From: an uncultured Clostridia bacterium | GTDB taxonomy: Bacteria > Bacillota > Clostridia > Christensenellales > Aristaeellaceae | Assembly (NCBI GenBank): GCA_934647145.1 | Contig: CAKUFB010000113.1 | Coordinates: 1 to 8,280 of the forward strand | Direction: 5' to 3' | DNA length: 8,280 nucleotides | In this document: one piece after another, positions 1 through 7,412 of the stretch | Layout: each line of letters begins with the position of its first letter | How positions within the stretch are numbered: position 1 is the stretch's first letter | Notes under the pieces: model-generated | What the model was told of the DNA's origin: nothing | Databases searched by the model: none | Seen by the model: only the letters and a program-made list of their open reading frames with translations | Made by a program: the position numbers and the translations under genes

Positions 1-30
1 GTAGCCTTTGAGCAGCTGTTCGCCGCTTGA
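1..30 (+). CDS. Possible C-terminal end of an upstream gene (partial)
   Basis: Frame 1 reads VAFEQLFAA and then a TGA at 28-30. The other two forward frames hit a stop within the first 11 bases. The codons (GCC, GAG, CAG, CTG, TTC) match the G/C-ending codon use of the neighbouring genes, so this could be the tail of a gene whose body lies left of the window. Nine codons are too few to identify a product. Between this stop and luxS (31-125) I see no convincing sigma-A promoter and no terminator, so luxS may be co-transcribed with this gene. That is inference. Confidence 0.33.
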   Translation, partial: VAFEQLFAA

Positions 31-125
31 TTCCTCGACAACCTTTTCATTTGTCCGCGTTTTCGTTACCAGTTCATCCCCCGCACTCCCCACCCCGGCT
101 CAAAACAAACGAAAGGTTGAAATAC

Positions 126-596
126 ATGCAGAAAATCACCAGCTTTACGGTGGATCACAACAAGATCGTGCCCGGCTTCTACCTCTCGCGGGTGGACGGG
201 GACGTAACGACCTATGACCTGCGCACGCGCCGGCCCAACTGCGGCGACTACATGGATCTTTCGACCATGCATACCTGCGAGCACATGCTGGCCACCTACC
301 TGCGAAACGGCGAGCTGAAGCAGGACATCCTGTACTTCGGCCCGATGGGCTGCCAGACCGGGTTTTACCTGCTGGTCAGGAACGCCGATCCCGAGCGCAC
401 GATGAAGGCGCTGAAAACGGCTCTTTCTCAGGTCACGGCGCACACGGGCGAGGTCTTCGGCAATTCGCAGGTCGAGTGCGGCAACTTCCGCACACTCAGC
501 CTCAAGGCGGCGCAGGACGAATGCGCAAGGTATCTGAAGTCACTTGAAAACTGGACGGTCGACAAGCTGGCCTACCCGAAAGGAGATACGAAATGA
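126..596 (+). CDS. luxS: S-ribosylhomocysteine lyase LuxS
   Basis: Cytosolic metalloenzyme that cleaves S-ribosylhomocysteine to homocysteine and 4,5-dihydroxy-2,3-pentanedione, the precursor of autoinducer-2. The 156-residue product has the usual family length and all key residues. The metal site is His49 and His53 in HTCEH plus Cys118 in VECGN; Glu52 lies within HxxEH. Cys76 in GCQTGFY matches the catalytic Cys84 of Bacillus LuxS. The N-terminal SFTVDH and the segment YDLRTRRPN are also typical. I chose the ATG at 126 because family homology begins there, with AAAGG at 112-116 as ribosome site. The frame stays open upstream to an ATG at 27, but that extension is Pro/Ser-rich and unlike LuxS. 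The stop overlaps the next gene, mtnN, which makes its substrate. Confidence 0.96.
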   Translation: MQKITSFTVDHNKIVPGFYLSRVDGDVTTYDLRTRRPNCGDYMDLSTMHTCEHMLATYLRNGELKQDILYFGPMGCQTGFYLLVRNADPERTMKALKTALSQVTAHTGEVFGNSQVECGNFRTLSLKAAQDECARYLKSLENWTVDKLAYPKGDTK

Positions 597-1279
597 TCGG
601 CATATTGGGCGCGATGAGCGTGGAGATTCGGGGGCTGATGGCCTCCCTTGAGCAGGCGAAGGAGCAGAGGGTCGGCCACATGCGCTTTGTTTCCGGCAGG
701 CTTTACGGCCGCGAGGCAGTGCTCGCCGAGTGCGGCATCGGCAAGGTCAACGCCGCCGCCTGCGCGCAGGCCATGATTCAGCTGTATCGTCCCAGTCTGG
801 TGCTCAACGTGGGCGTGGGCGGCAGCCTGAGCAGCGAGCTGCACTACGCCGAGGTGGCCGTCGCGCGCGACCTAGTGCAGCACGACGTGGACACCACAGC
901 GCTGGGCGACGAATACGGCCTGGTCTCAACGGTGAACCTGATTCGCTTTCCCTGCGACGAGCGGGCGGTGAACCTGATCGCCGAGTGCGTCCGGGCGGTC
1001 GGCTCCCGCGCGGTCGTGGGCACGATTGCCTCGGGCGACCAGTTCGTGGCCACCCGCGAGCGCAAGGAATTCATCGTCTCGCATTTCGGCGCGATCTGCT
1101 GCGAGATGGAGGGCGGCGCCATCGCCCAGGTCTGTTACCTGAACGACACCCCCTGCGCCGTCGTCCGCGCCATCTCCGACAACGCCGACGAGGGCGCGCA
1201 CGAGGACTATCCCCAGTTCACCGCCCGCGCCGTGAAGCAGACCGAGGCGCTGATGCGCGCGGTGCTCCCGAGGCTGTAG
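593..1279 (+). CDS. mtnN: 5'-methylthioadenosine/S-adenosylhomocysteine nucleosidase
   Basis: Hydrolyses S-adenosylhomocysteine to S-ribosylhomocysteine plus adenine, and 5'-methylthioadenosine to methylthioribose plus adenine. It supplies the LuxS substrate and relieves product inhibition of methyltransferases. The 228-residue protein matches the family length (about 230). Signatures are N-terminal MIGILGAM with catalytic Glu11, NVGVGGS at about 72-78, ASGDQFV at 146-152, the ribose-binding CEMEGGA with Met172 and Glu173, and RAISDNAD with the proton-donor Asp at 196. The start overlaps the luxS stop as ATGA, and AGGAG at 581-585 gives good spacing, so translation is probably coupled. The pair luxS-mtnN forms a complete SAH detoxification unit. 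An intrinsic terminator follows 31 bases after the stop. Confidence 0.96.
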   Translation: MIGILGAMSVEIRGLMASLEQAKEQRVGHMRFVSGRLYGREAVLAECGIGKVNAAACAQAMIQLYRPSLVLNVGVGGSLSSELHYAEVAVARDLVQHDVDTTALGDEYGLVSTVNLIRFPCDERAVNLIAECVRAVGSRAVVGTIASGDQFVATRERKEFIVSHFGAICCEMEGGAIAQVCYLNDTPCAVVRAISDNADEGAHEDYPQFTARAVKQTEALMRAVLPRL

Positions 1280-1310
1280 AGGGAGAACGCCCCGAATGCA
1301 ATGCCTTCCC

Positions 1311-1340
1311 CCGTCCGGACGCGCTCCGGGCGGTTTTTCT
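1311..1340 (+). terminator. Intrinsic terminator of luxS-mtnN
   Basis: CCGTCCGGA (1311-1319) pairs with TCCGGGCGG (1325-1333): nine base pairs with one G-U wobble around a five-base loop. TTTTTCT follows directly. This separates the luxS-mtnN operon from the CtsR regulon genes downstream. Confidence 0.9.
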
Positions 1341-1403
1341 ATGCCTTTTTCGGCGAAAGCGCGTGGAAATTGCGCCCAATATGTAAAGAATCATATGAAC
1401 CCC

Positions 1404-1432
1404 TTGCAAAATGCGGAGCGCTCGGCTATAAT
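1404..1432 (+). promoter_or_regulatory. Sigma-A promoter of the ctsR-mcsA-mcsB-clpC operon
   Basis: TTGCAA (1404-1409) and a perfect TATAAT (1427-1432) are separated by exactly 17 bases. The expected transcription start, around 1438-1440, falls inside the CtsR operator that begins at the next base. This is a housekeeping promoter controlled by a repressor, as expected for class III heat-shock genes. Confidence 0.9.
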
Positions 1433-1449
1433 AGTCAAAAAAGGTCAAA
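1433..1449 (+). promoter_or_regulatory. CtsR operator (heptad direct repeat)
   Basis: AGTCAAA (1433-1439), a three-base AAA spacer, and GGTCAAA (1443-1449) match the published CtsR box (A/G)GTCAAA-NAN-(A/G)GTCAAA at every defined position. The site abuts the -10 hexamer and covers the predicted start site, so bound CtsR should block initiation. It lies 16 bases before ctsR itself, which gives negative autoregulation of the whole operon. I saw no second CtsR box in the window. Confidence 0.95.
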
Positions 1450-1465
1450 TTGAAGGTGACTTGCC

Positions 1466-1945
1466 ATGGCTCAGCTGAGCAATGAAATAGAGAAGTTTAT
1501 CAAGGATCTGATGGACGAAGACTCTCAGATCGAACTGAAGCGCAACGAGCTGGCGCAGCATTTCGGGTGCGCCCCGTCGCAGATCAACTACGTCCTGGCG
1601 ACCCGCTTCACGATCGACCACGGCTATGTGATCGAGAGCAGGCGGGGGGGCGGCGGGTATGTGCGAATCCTGCGGATGCGGCAGGAGGGCGGCAGAAACC
1701 TTCTGCAGGAGCTGCTCGCGCGCATCGGCACGTCGATCGGCGAGGACGCGAGCGTCGCGATCATCAGTCACCTGATGGAGTGCGGGATCGTCACCCGGCG
1801 GGAGGCGCTGCTGATGCGCTCGGCGATGTCGCCCCAGGCGCTGGCGCTGCCGGTGAACGCGAAGGACGTGCTGCGGGCGGCGGTACTGCGCAGCCTGGTG
1901 ACCCAGGCGTTCCGCAACGCGCAGGGAGGTGGACAGAGCACATGA
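1466..1945 (+). CDS. ctsR: Transcriptional repressor of class III stress genes CtsR
   Basis: Dimeric winged helix-turn-helix repressor of clp protease genes, released on heat or protein stress. The 159-residue product has the family layout: a helix-turn-helix region around residues 24-47 (LKRNELAQHFGCAPSQINYV), a beta-wing with RRGGGGYVRI at 59-68, and a helical C-terminal dimer domain (about 85-150). The tetraglycine wing is the thermosensing loop in Bacillus CtsR, and the arginine just before it is a known McsB phosphorylation site in the Geobacillus protein; both are kept here (Arg59, Arg60, Gly61-64). The ribosome site AAGGTGA (1453-1459) sits six bases before the ATG. The gene is first in the operon and directly behind a perfect CtsR box. 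Its stop overlaps the mcsA start. Confidence 0.95.
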   Translation: MAQLSNEIEKFIKDLMDEDSQIELKRNELAQHFGCAPSQINYVLATRFTIDHGYVIESRRGGGGYVRILRMRQEGGRNLLQELLARIGTSIGEDASVAIISHLMECGIVTRREALLMRSAMSPQALALPVNAKDVLRAAVLRSLVTQAFRNAQGGGQST

Positions 1946-2445
1946 TGTGTCAGGAATGCGGCCTTCGCGAGGCCAACATCTGCTTTACGACAGTCATTAA
2001 CGGCGAAAAGCACGAGGAATACCTGTGTCAGGAGTGCGTGGCGAAGAAGCGCCTGCTCAAATTCGACCTGTCGCAGCTGGCCGCCCAGCTGGCGAAGCGG
2101 AAGGAGCCGACTGCGCCCGAGGCGCCCCTCCCCCAGCTGACCTGTCCCGCGTGCGGCGTAACCTACGCACAGTGCGTCAGGCAGAACGCGCTGGGCTGCC
2201 CCGAATGCTACCGGGCGTTTCGCGAGCCGCTGGGCGAATACCTGATGAAAAAGCTGAACCGCGCGCAGTATGCCGGCGACGCGCCCGAACAGGCCGGCGA
2301 GCAGGTATCCCTGCGGATGCAGCGGGACAAACTGAAACGGCAGATGCGCCGCGCAGTCGAAGAAGAGGACTACCTGCAGGCGGCTTCCCTGCGCGACCGG
2401 ATTCGCGCGCTCAACGCCCGGATCGAGGAGGTCGCCCATGAATGA
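1942..2445 (+). CDS. mcsA: Zinc-binding McsB activator McsA (UvrB/UvrC-motif protein)
   Basis: In Bacillus, McsA is the zinc-binding partner that activates the arginine kinase McsB and so controls CtsR and ClpC. The 167-residue product has four CxxC motifs, at residues 3-6 (CQEC), 29-32 (CQEC), 68-71 (CPAC) and 86-89 (CPEC), enough for two zinc sites. A C-terminal UVR motif at about 125-162 contains LQAASLRDRI, a type also found in the ClpC middle region. Length and order are normal for the family. The first of two adjacent ATGs (1942) overlaps the ctsR stop as ATGA; GGAGG at 1925-1929 favours it, although the spacing of 12 is long and the ATG at 1945 remains possible. The gene overlaps mcsB by eight bases. 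Its usual partner is catalytically degenerate here. Confidence 0.92.
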   Translation: MMCQECGLREANICFTTVINGEKHEEYLCQECVAKKRLLKFDLSQLAAQLAKRKEPTAPEAPLPQLTCPACGVTYAQCVRQNALGCPECYRAFREPLGEYLMKKLNRAQYAGDAPEQAGEQVSLRMQRDKLKRQMRRAVEEEDYLQAASLRDRIRALNARIEEVAHE

Positions 2446-3448
2446 GCTGCTTTTGAATCACCCGGAGCAGGACGTGGTGGTGCGCAGCGGAGTGACCCTC
2501 CGCCGGAGCTATGCCGACCTGCCCTTCCCCGCGCGCATGGACGACGTGCAGCGCGACCAGCTCGAGCGGCGCGCGCAGGATGCGCTGCTTGGCGCCGGTC
2601 ACGCCTTCGAATGCGATCATCTGGCGCGGATGGATGAGACACAGAAGGGGCAGCTGGCCGAAAACGGTCTGCTGAACCGGCTGGATCTGCAATGCGGCGA
2701 GCGAGAAACCGTCTTCATCGACCAGGCTGCGGCCGTCGTCGTCGCCGTCTGCGGCCAGGAGCACGCGCTCATCCGCGTCCTTCGGGAGGGCGAAAACCTT
2801 GATCAGGCCCTTGCCGCCGCCCGGCGTCAGGAGAAGCTGCTCGCCGGACAGGGACTGTTCGCCTTCGACCCGCAGTTCGGCTATCTGACCGTGCGCCCGG
2901 AGAACGCGGGCACCGGACTGTGCCCCTGGGCGATACTGCATCTTCCCCTGCTGTCCGAGGAAAAGCTGTTCCCCGGCGTGGTCAGGGAGCTGGACAATCA
3001 GGGACTGTCGCTGGGCGCGCTCGAGGAGGGCGCAGGCCCTGTGAGCAAGCGGTTCGTGCTCGGCACGCGTTCCGGCTTCGGCCTGAGCGAGGCGGAGCAG
3101 CTGTGCGCCGTGCGAGAGGCGACGGCGCAGCTGGCCGGGTGCGAGCGGGAGCTGCGCAAAAACGCGCTCGAGCGGCAGTCGCCCGCGCTGTTCGACCGGC
3201 TGACCCGTTCCTATGCCATTCTCACCGCCGCCCGGCTGATGAGCGCGAAGGAAATGGCGCTGCGCCTGAGCGACCTGCGCCTGGGCGTGTGCATGGGGCT
3301 GTTCGAGCTGCCCCTCGTCCGCATCGACCAGATCGAACGGGCGCTGCGCCCCTGTGGGCTGCGCCTTCGCTATGGCGAAACCGAGATCGAGGCGCAAAAC
3401 TTCGTGCGCGCCCGAATCCTGCGCCATTTCATGCTTTCCAAATCTTAG
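2438..3448 (+). CDS. mcsB: McsB-family protein, probably a catalytically inactive arginine kinase homologue
   Basis: Position in the operon and family features identify it as McsB, the protein-arginine kinase that normally phosphorylates CtsR and tags proteins for ClpC. Retained: the DVVV...PFPARM N-terminal strand, FGYLT (147-151), NAGTGL (156-161) followed by LHLP, and the C-terminal RLTRSYAILTAARL and LSDLRLGV. Lost, compared with the Bacillus protein recalled from memory: SSRIRLARN reads RSGVTLRRS (16-24); the catalytic NEEDH reads CGQEH (105-109); the active-site CPTN reads RPEN (153-156); RGIYGEGSE reads GALEEGAGP (193-201); the phosphoarginine-sensing RDxxRA reads QNFVRA (320-325). At 336 residues it is about 25 shorter than Bacillus McsB, mainly at the N-terminus. 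AGGAGG at 2426-2431 fixes the ATG at 2438. The reading frame is intact, so I infer a maintained pseudokinase or adaptor. Confidence 0.87.
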   Translation: MNELLLNHPEQDVVVRSGVTLRRSYADLPFPARMDDVQRDQLERRAQDALLGAGHAFECDHLARMDETQKGQLAENGLLNRLDLQCGERETVFIDQAAAVVVAVCGQEHALIRVLREGENLDQALAAARRQEKLLAGQGLFAFDPQFGYLTVRPENAGTGLCPWAILHLPLLSEEKLFPGVVRELDNQGLSLGALEEGAGPVSKRFVLGTRSGFGLSEAEQLCAVREATAQLAGCERELRKNALERQSPALFDRLTRSYAILTAARLMSAKEMALRLSDLRLGVCMGLFELPLVRIDQIERALRPCGLRLRYGETEIEAQNFVRARILRHFMLSKS

Positions 3449-3450
3449 TT

Positions 3451-3468
3451 TCAGGCTCACCAGCCTGA
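3451..3468 (+). other. Hairpin in the mcsB-clpC gap
   Basis: TCAGGCT (3451-3457) and AGCCTGA (3462-3468) form a perfect seven-pair stem with a CACC loop, two bases after the mcsB stop. No T-tract follows, so it is not a standard terminator. The right arm can alternatively pair with TCAGG at 3476-3480, which overlaps the clpC ribosome site. It could be an mRNA processing or stabilising element, or a weak translational switch. Confidence 0.5.
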
Positions 3469-3489
3469 CGTTTCCTCAGGAGGTATTCT

Positions 3490-5919
<2,430 letters not shown>

Positions 5920-5930
5920 TCGGGACGCAT

Positions 5931-5975
5931 ACTCCCCCGCCGCTTTTCATACAGCGGTTCGGGGGAGTTTCTTTC
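5931..5975 (+). terminator. Intrinsic terminator of the ctsR operon
   Basis: ACTCCCCCG (5931-5939) pairs with CGGGGGAGT (5960-5968), and CCGCT (5940-5944) with AGCGG (5953-5957) across a two-base TT bulge: 14 base pairs with an eight-base loop. TTCTTTC follows. It begins 12 bases after the clpC stop, so the operon ends here. Confidence 0.92.
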
Positions 5976-6063
5976 GAGCGCGCTTTTAGGACGGTTCGAG
6001 CAGCCGTCCGACTTCGTTTGGAGTCCTGTCCGAGGCTGCGCTGAAACATCACAAAGCAATTCA

Positions 6064-6092
6064 TTGACTTGACCCCGAGGTCGTGCTATAAT
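6064..6092 (+). promoter_or_regulatory. Sigma-A promoter of the coiled-coil gene
   Basis: TTGACT (6064-6069), a 17-base spacer and a perfect TATAAT (6087-6092) lie 40 bases before the start codon. This is one of the strongest promoter matches in the window and suggests substantial, constitutive expression of a single-gene transcript. No CtsR box or other operator is evident nearby. Confidence 0.9.
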
Positions 6093-6132
6093 AAAAGCAA
6101 TCACAAACGAGACTTCGGAAGGGCTGATATAC

Positions 6133-7032
6133 ATGGAAGACAGGCAGATTCTCAACGCTCTGCTGACTGCGGTCACCTCCATCCAGTCCGACATGACGGT
6201 GCTGAAAACCGGCTTTACCGGCCTTCAGTCCGACGTTGCCGGACTCAAGCAGGACATGGTCGAGGTCAAGGCTGACGTCGCAGGACTCAAAACCGACGTC
6301 GCCGGACTCAAGCAGGACATGGTCGAGGTCAAGGCTGACGTCGCTGGACTCAAAACTGATGTCGCCGGACTTAAGCAGGACATGGTCGAGGTCAAGGCTG
6401 ACGTCGCCGGACTCAAGCAGGACATGGTCGAGGTCAAGGCTGATGTCGCTGGGCTCAAGCAGGACATGGTCGAGGTCAAGGCTGACGTCGCAGGACTCAA
6501 AACCGACGTCGCTGGACTCAAGCGGGACATGGTCGAGGTCAAGGCTGACGTTGCTGGACTCAAGACCGACGTCGCTGAGCTCAAGACGAACGTCGCAGAG
6601 CTGCAAAGCAATGTCGCAACGCTTCAGACCGATGTCGCTGAGCTCAAAACGAATGTCGGAGAGCTGCAGGGCAATGTCGCGACACTGCAGACCGATGTCG
6701 CTGAGCTCAAAACGAATGTCGGAGAGCTGCAGGGCAATGTCGCGACGCTTCAGGGCAATGTCGCGACGCTGCAAACCGACGTCACAGAACTCAAAACCGA
6801 CGTTTCCAGCCTCAATACCCGCGTGGACGGCATGCAGGGCGATCTGAAGACGGCGAATATGCGTCTGGAGAACCTGGAGGATGCGCACATGAGAACCAAT
6901 TCCAAGCTCGATATGCTGACGCAGTACGCCCATATCGAAGGAGAAAAGCTAGACGAGCTCATCGATCAGTACAGCAGCGGCAAACTGCTGACGATCGATT
7001 CCCTGCCCAAGCTGCGTCTGGTGCCGCAGTAA
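6133..7032 (+). CDS. Heptad-repeat coiled-coil protein of unknown function
   Basis: I do not recognise a named family. The 299-residue product has a short N-terminal helix-like segment (1-18), then about 31 uninterrupted seven-residue units (19-235), then a more divergent helical tail (236-284, with MRLENLE and EKLDELI) and a short end, SLPKLRLVPQ. Units read like TDVAGLK, QDMVEVK, TNVAELQ and GNVATLQ: Val or Met at position a, Leu or Val at d, Asp or Asn at g, and Lys or Gln at e. That fits a long parallel coiled coil with g-e' Asp-Lys pairing. There is no cysteine, signal peptide, membrane segment, LPxTG motif or enzyme domain, so it is probably a cytosolic rod or scaffold. GGAAGGG (6117-6123) precedes the ATG. 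It has its own promoter and a downstream hairpin, so it stands alone. Confidence 0.85.
   Translation: MEDRQILNALLTAVTSIQSDMTVLKTGFTGLQSDVAGLKQDMVEVKADVAGLKTDVAGLKQDMVEVKADVAGLKTDVAGLKQDMVEVKADVAGLKQDMVEVKADVAGLKQDMVEVKADVAGLKTDVAGLKRDMVEVKADVAGLKTDVAELKTNVAELQSNVATLQTDVAELKTNVGELQGNVATLQTDVAELKTNVGELQGNVATLQGNVATLQTDVTELKTDVSSLNTRVDGMQGDLKTANMRLENLEDAHMRTNSKLDMLTQYAHIEGEKLDELIDQYSSGKLLTIDSLPKLRLVPQ
6229..6816 (+). repeat. In-frame 21-bp tandem repeats in 42- and 63-bp higher-order units
   Basis: The DNA is built of 21-bp units, each one heptad. Block A (about 6250-6564) holds six copies of a QDMVEVK-ADVAGLK pair, with an extra TDVAGLK unit after copies 1, 2 and 5; copies start at residues 40, 61, 82, 96, 110 and 131 (spacing 21, 21, 14, 14, 21). 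Block B (6565-6774) holds three 63-bp units TDVAELK-TNV(A/G)ELQ-(S/G)NVATLQ plus one extra GNVATLQ. Units at 6628-6690 and 6691-6753 are nearly identical in DNA, including wobble bases, which points to recent duplication by slippage or unequal recombination. Confidence 0.93.
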
Positions 7033-7063
7033 GCGATTCTGCCGGAACAGTCACCACACACAA

Positions 7064-7097
7064 AGAAACCGCATCACAGCCGTATGATGCGGTTTCT
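7064..7097 (+). terminator. Terminator-like hairpin after the coiled-coil gene
   Basis: AGAAACCGCATCA (7064-7076) and TGATGCGGTTTCT (7085-7097) form a perfect 13-pair stem with an eight-base loop, 31 bases after the stop codon. The right arm ends in TTTCT but no further T-tract follows, so termination may be incomplete or helped by the next hairpin at 7149. Confidence 0.7.
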
Positions 7098-7148
7098 ATC
7101 ATGATATGGGGACACGCCATGTGCAACCGAACATGGATGAAAGAAAGT

Positions 7149-7188
7149 CCCTGTCAATCGGCGTCACGGCCAACTGCAGGGATTTTTG
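7149..7188. terminator. Bidirectional terminator between the coiled-coil gene and tRNA-Pro
   Basis: TCCCTG (7149-7154) pairs with CAGGGA (7178-7183); inside it ATCGGC (7158-7163) pairs with GCCAAC (7170-7175) with two wobbles, around a GTCACG loop. On the plus strand TTTTT follows (7184-7188). On the minus strand the stem is followed by CTTTCTTT, just past the tRNA 3' end. The element can therefore stop the tRNA transcript leftward and read-through from the coiled-coil gene rightward. Confidence 0.75.
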
Positions 7189-7191
7189 TCT

Positions 7192-7268
7192 GGTCTGGGT
7201 GAGAAGATTCGAACTTCCGGCCTCTTGAACCCCATTCAAGCACGCTACCAAACTGCGCTACACCCAGA
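7192..7268 (-). tRNA. tRNA-Pro (anticodon GGG)
   Basis: The minus strand folds into a complete cloverleaf. The acceptor CTGGGTG/CACCCAG is a perfect seven pairs with discriminator A and an encoded CCA (TGG at 7192-7194 on the plus strand). The D arm is GCGC/GCGT around AGTTTGGTA. The anticodon stem CTTGA/TCAAG encloses the loop ATGGGGT, giving anticodon GGG with G37, as expected for a TrmD-methylated proline tRNA. The T arm is GGAAG/CTTCT around TTCGAAT. It should read CCC and CCU codons. It has its own consensus promoter upstream (7281-7309) and a terminator downstream (7149-7188). I see no duplicated 3' end that would mark an integrated element. Confidence 0.96.
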
Positions 7269-7280
7269 CAACAGAGAATA

Positions 7281-7309
7281 TTATACTTCATTTCGCGCCG
7301 TCTGTCAAC
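7281..7309 (-). promoter_or_regulatory. Consensus sigma-A promoter of tRNA-Pro
   Basis: On the minus strand TTGACA (7309-7304), a 17-base spacer and TATAAT (7286-7281) are perfect consensus hexamers. Transcription should start only a few bases before the mature tRNA 5' end at 7268, so the 5' leader is very short. The strength is typical of stable-RNA genes. Confidence 0.93.
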
Positions 7310-7356
7310 TGTTTCGGGCATTTTTTCAGGCATTTCAGGAAAAAGTTTCTGTTTCC

Positions 7357-7385
7357 TTGACAAAGTTCGTTCCGGCGCGTATCAT
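7357..7385 (+). promoter_or_regulatory. Sigma-A promoter of the short-chain dehydrogenase gene
   Basis: TTGACA (7357-7362) and TATCAT (7380-7385) are 17 bases apart, 27 bases before the start codon. It is divergent from the tRNA promoter; the two -35 boxes are 47 bases apart. The AT-rich stretch between them (7310-7356) contains short CAGGCATTTCAGG-type repeats but no operator that I recognise. Confidence 0.82.
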
Positions 7386-7412
7386 GAAGCGCAGAAAGGC
7401 AGGTTATTCTTC

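Noticed and set aside
27..125. N-terminal extension of luxS from the ATG at 27
   Set aside because: The extension is Pro/Ser-rich, has no ribosome site and is absent from the LuxS family, whose conserved N-terminus begins at the 126 start.
31..125. A promoter or riboswitch upstream of luxS
   Set aside because: TTGATT and TCGACA lack a matching -10 at 16-18 bases, and I see no SAM or SAH riboswitch pairing pattern in these 95 bases.
2438..3448. mcsB as a pseudogene
   Set aside because: No frameshift or internal stop, normal codon use, a strong coupled start and an intact C-terminal signature all argue for a maintained protein despite the lost active-site motifs.
2411..3460. A 349-codon minus-strand frame opposite mcsB
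   Set aside because: GC-driven shadow. The plus-strand frame has family motifs, a ribosome site and operon coupling.
6069..6092. TTGACC at 6069-6074 as the -35 box of the coiled-coil gene
   Set aside because: It would leave only 12 bases before TATAAT; the overlapping TTGACT at 6064 gives the correct 17.
6229..6816. CRISPR-like regular repeats
   Set aside because: The units are contiguous, in-frame with a coding sequence and lack unique spacers.
6061..6933. A 290-codon open frame on the minus strand, and open plus-strand frames, across the coiled-coil repeats
   Set aside because: A 21-bp repeat without stops stays open in several frames. The promoter, ribosome site and meaningful heptads belong to the 6133-7032 frame, and the antisense frame has no start signals of its own.
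7192..7268. tRNA-Pro as an integration (att) site of a mobile element
   Set aside because: There is no second copy of the tRNA 3' end and no integrase gene in the window.
7154..7363. A 69-codon minus-strand frame
   Set aside because: It runs through the tRNA-Pro gene and its promoter, so it is not a protein gene.
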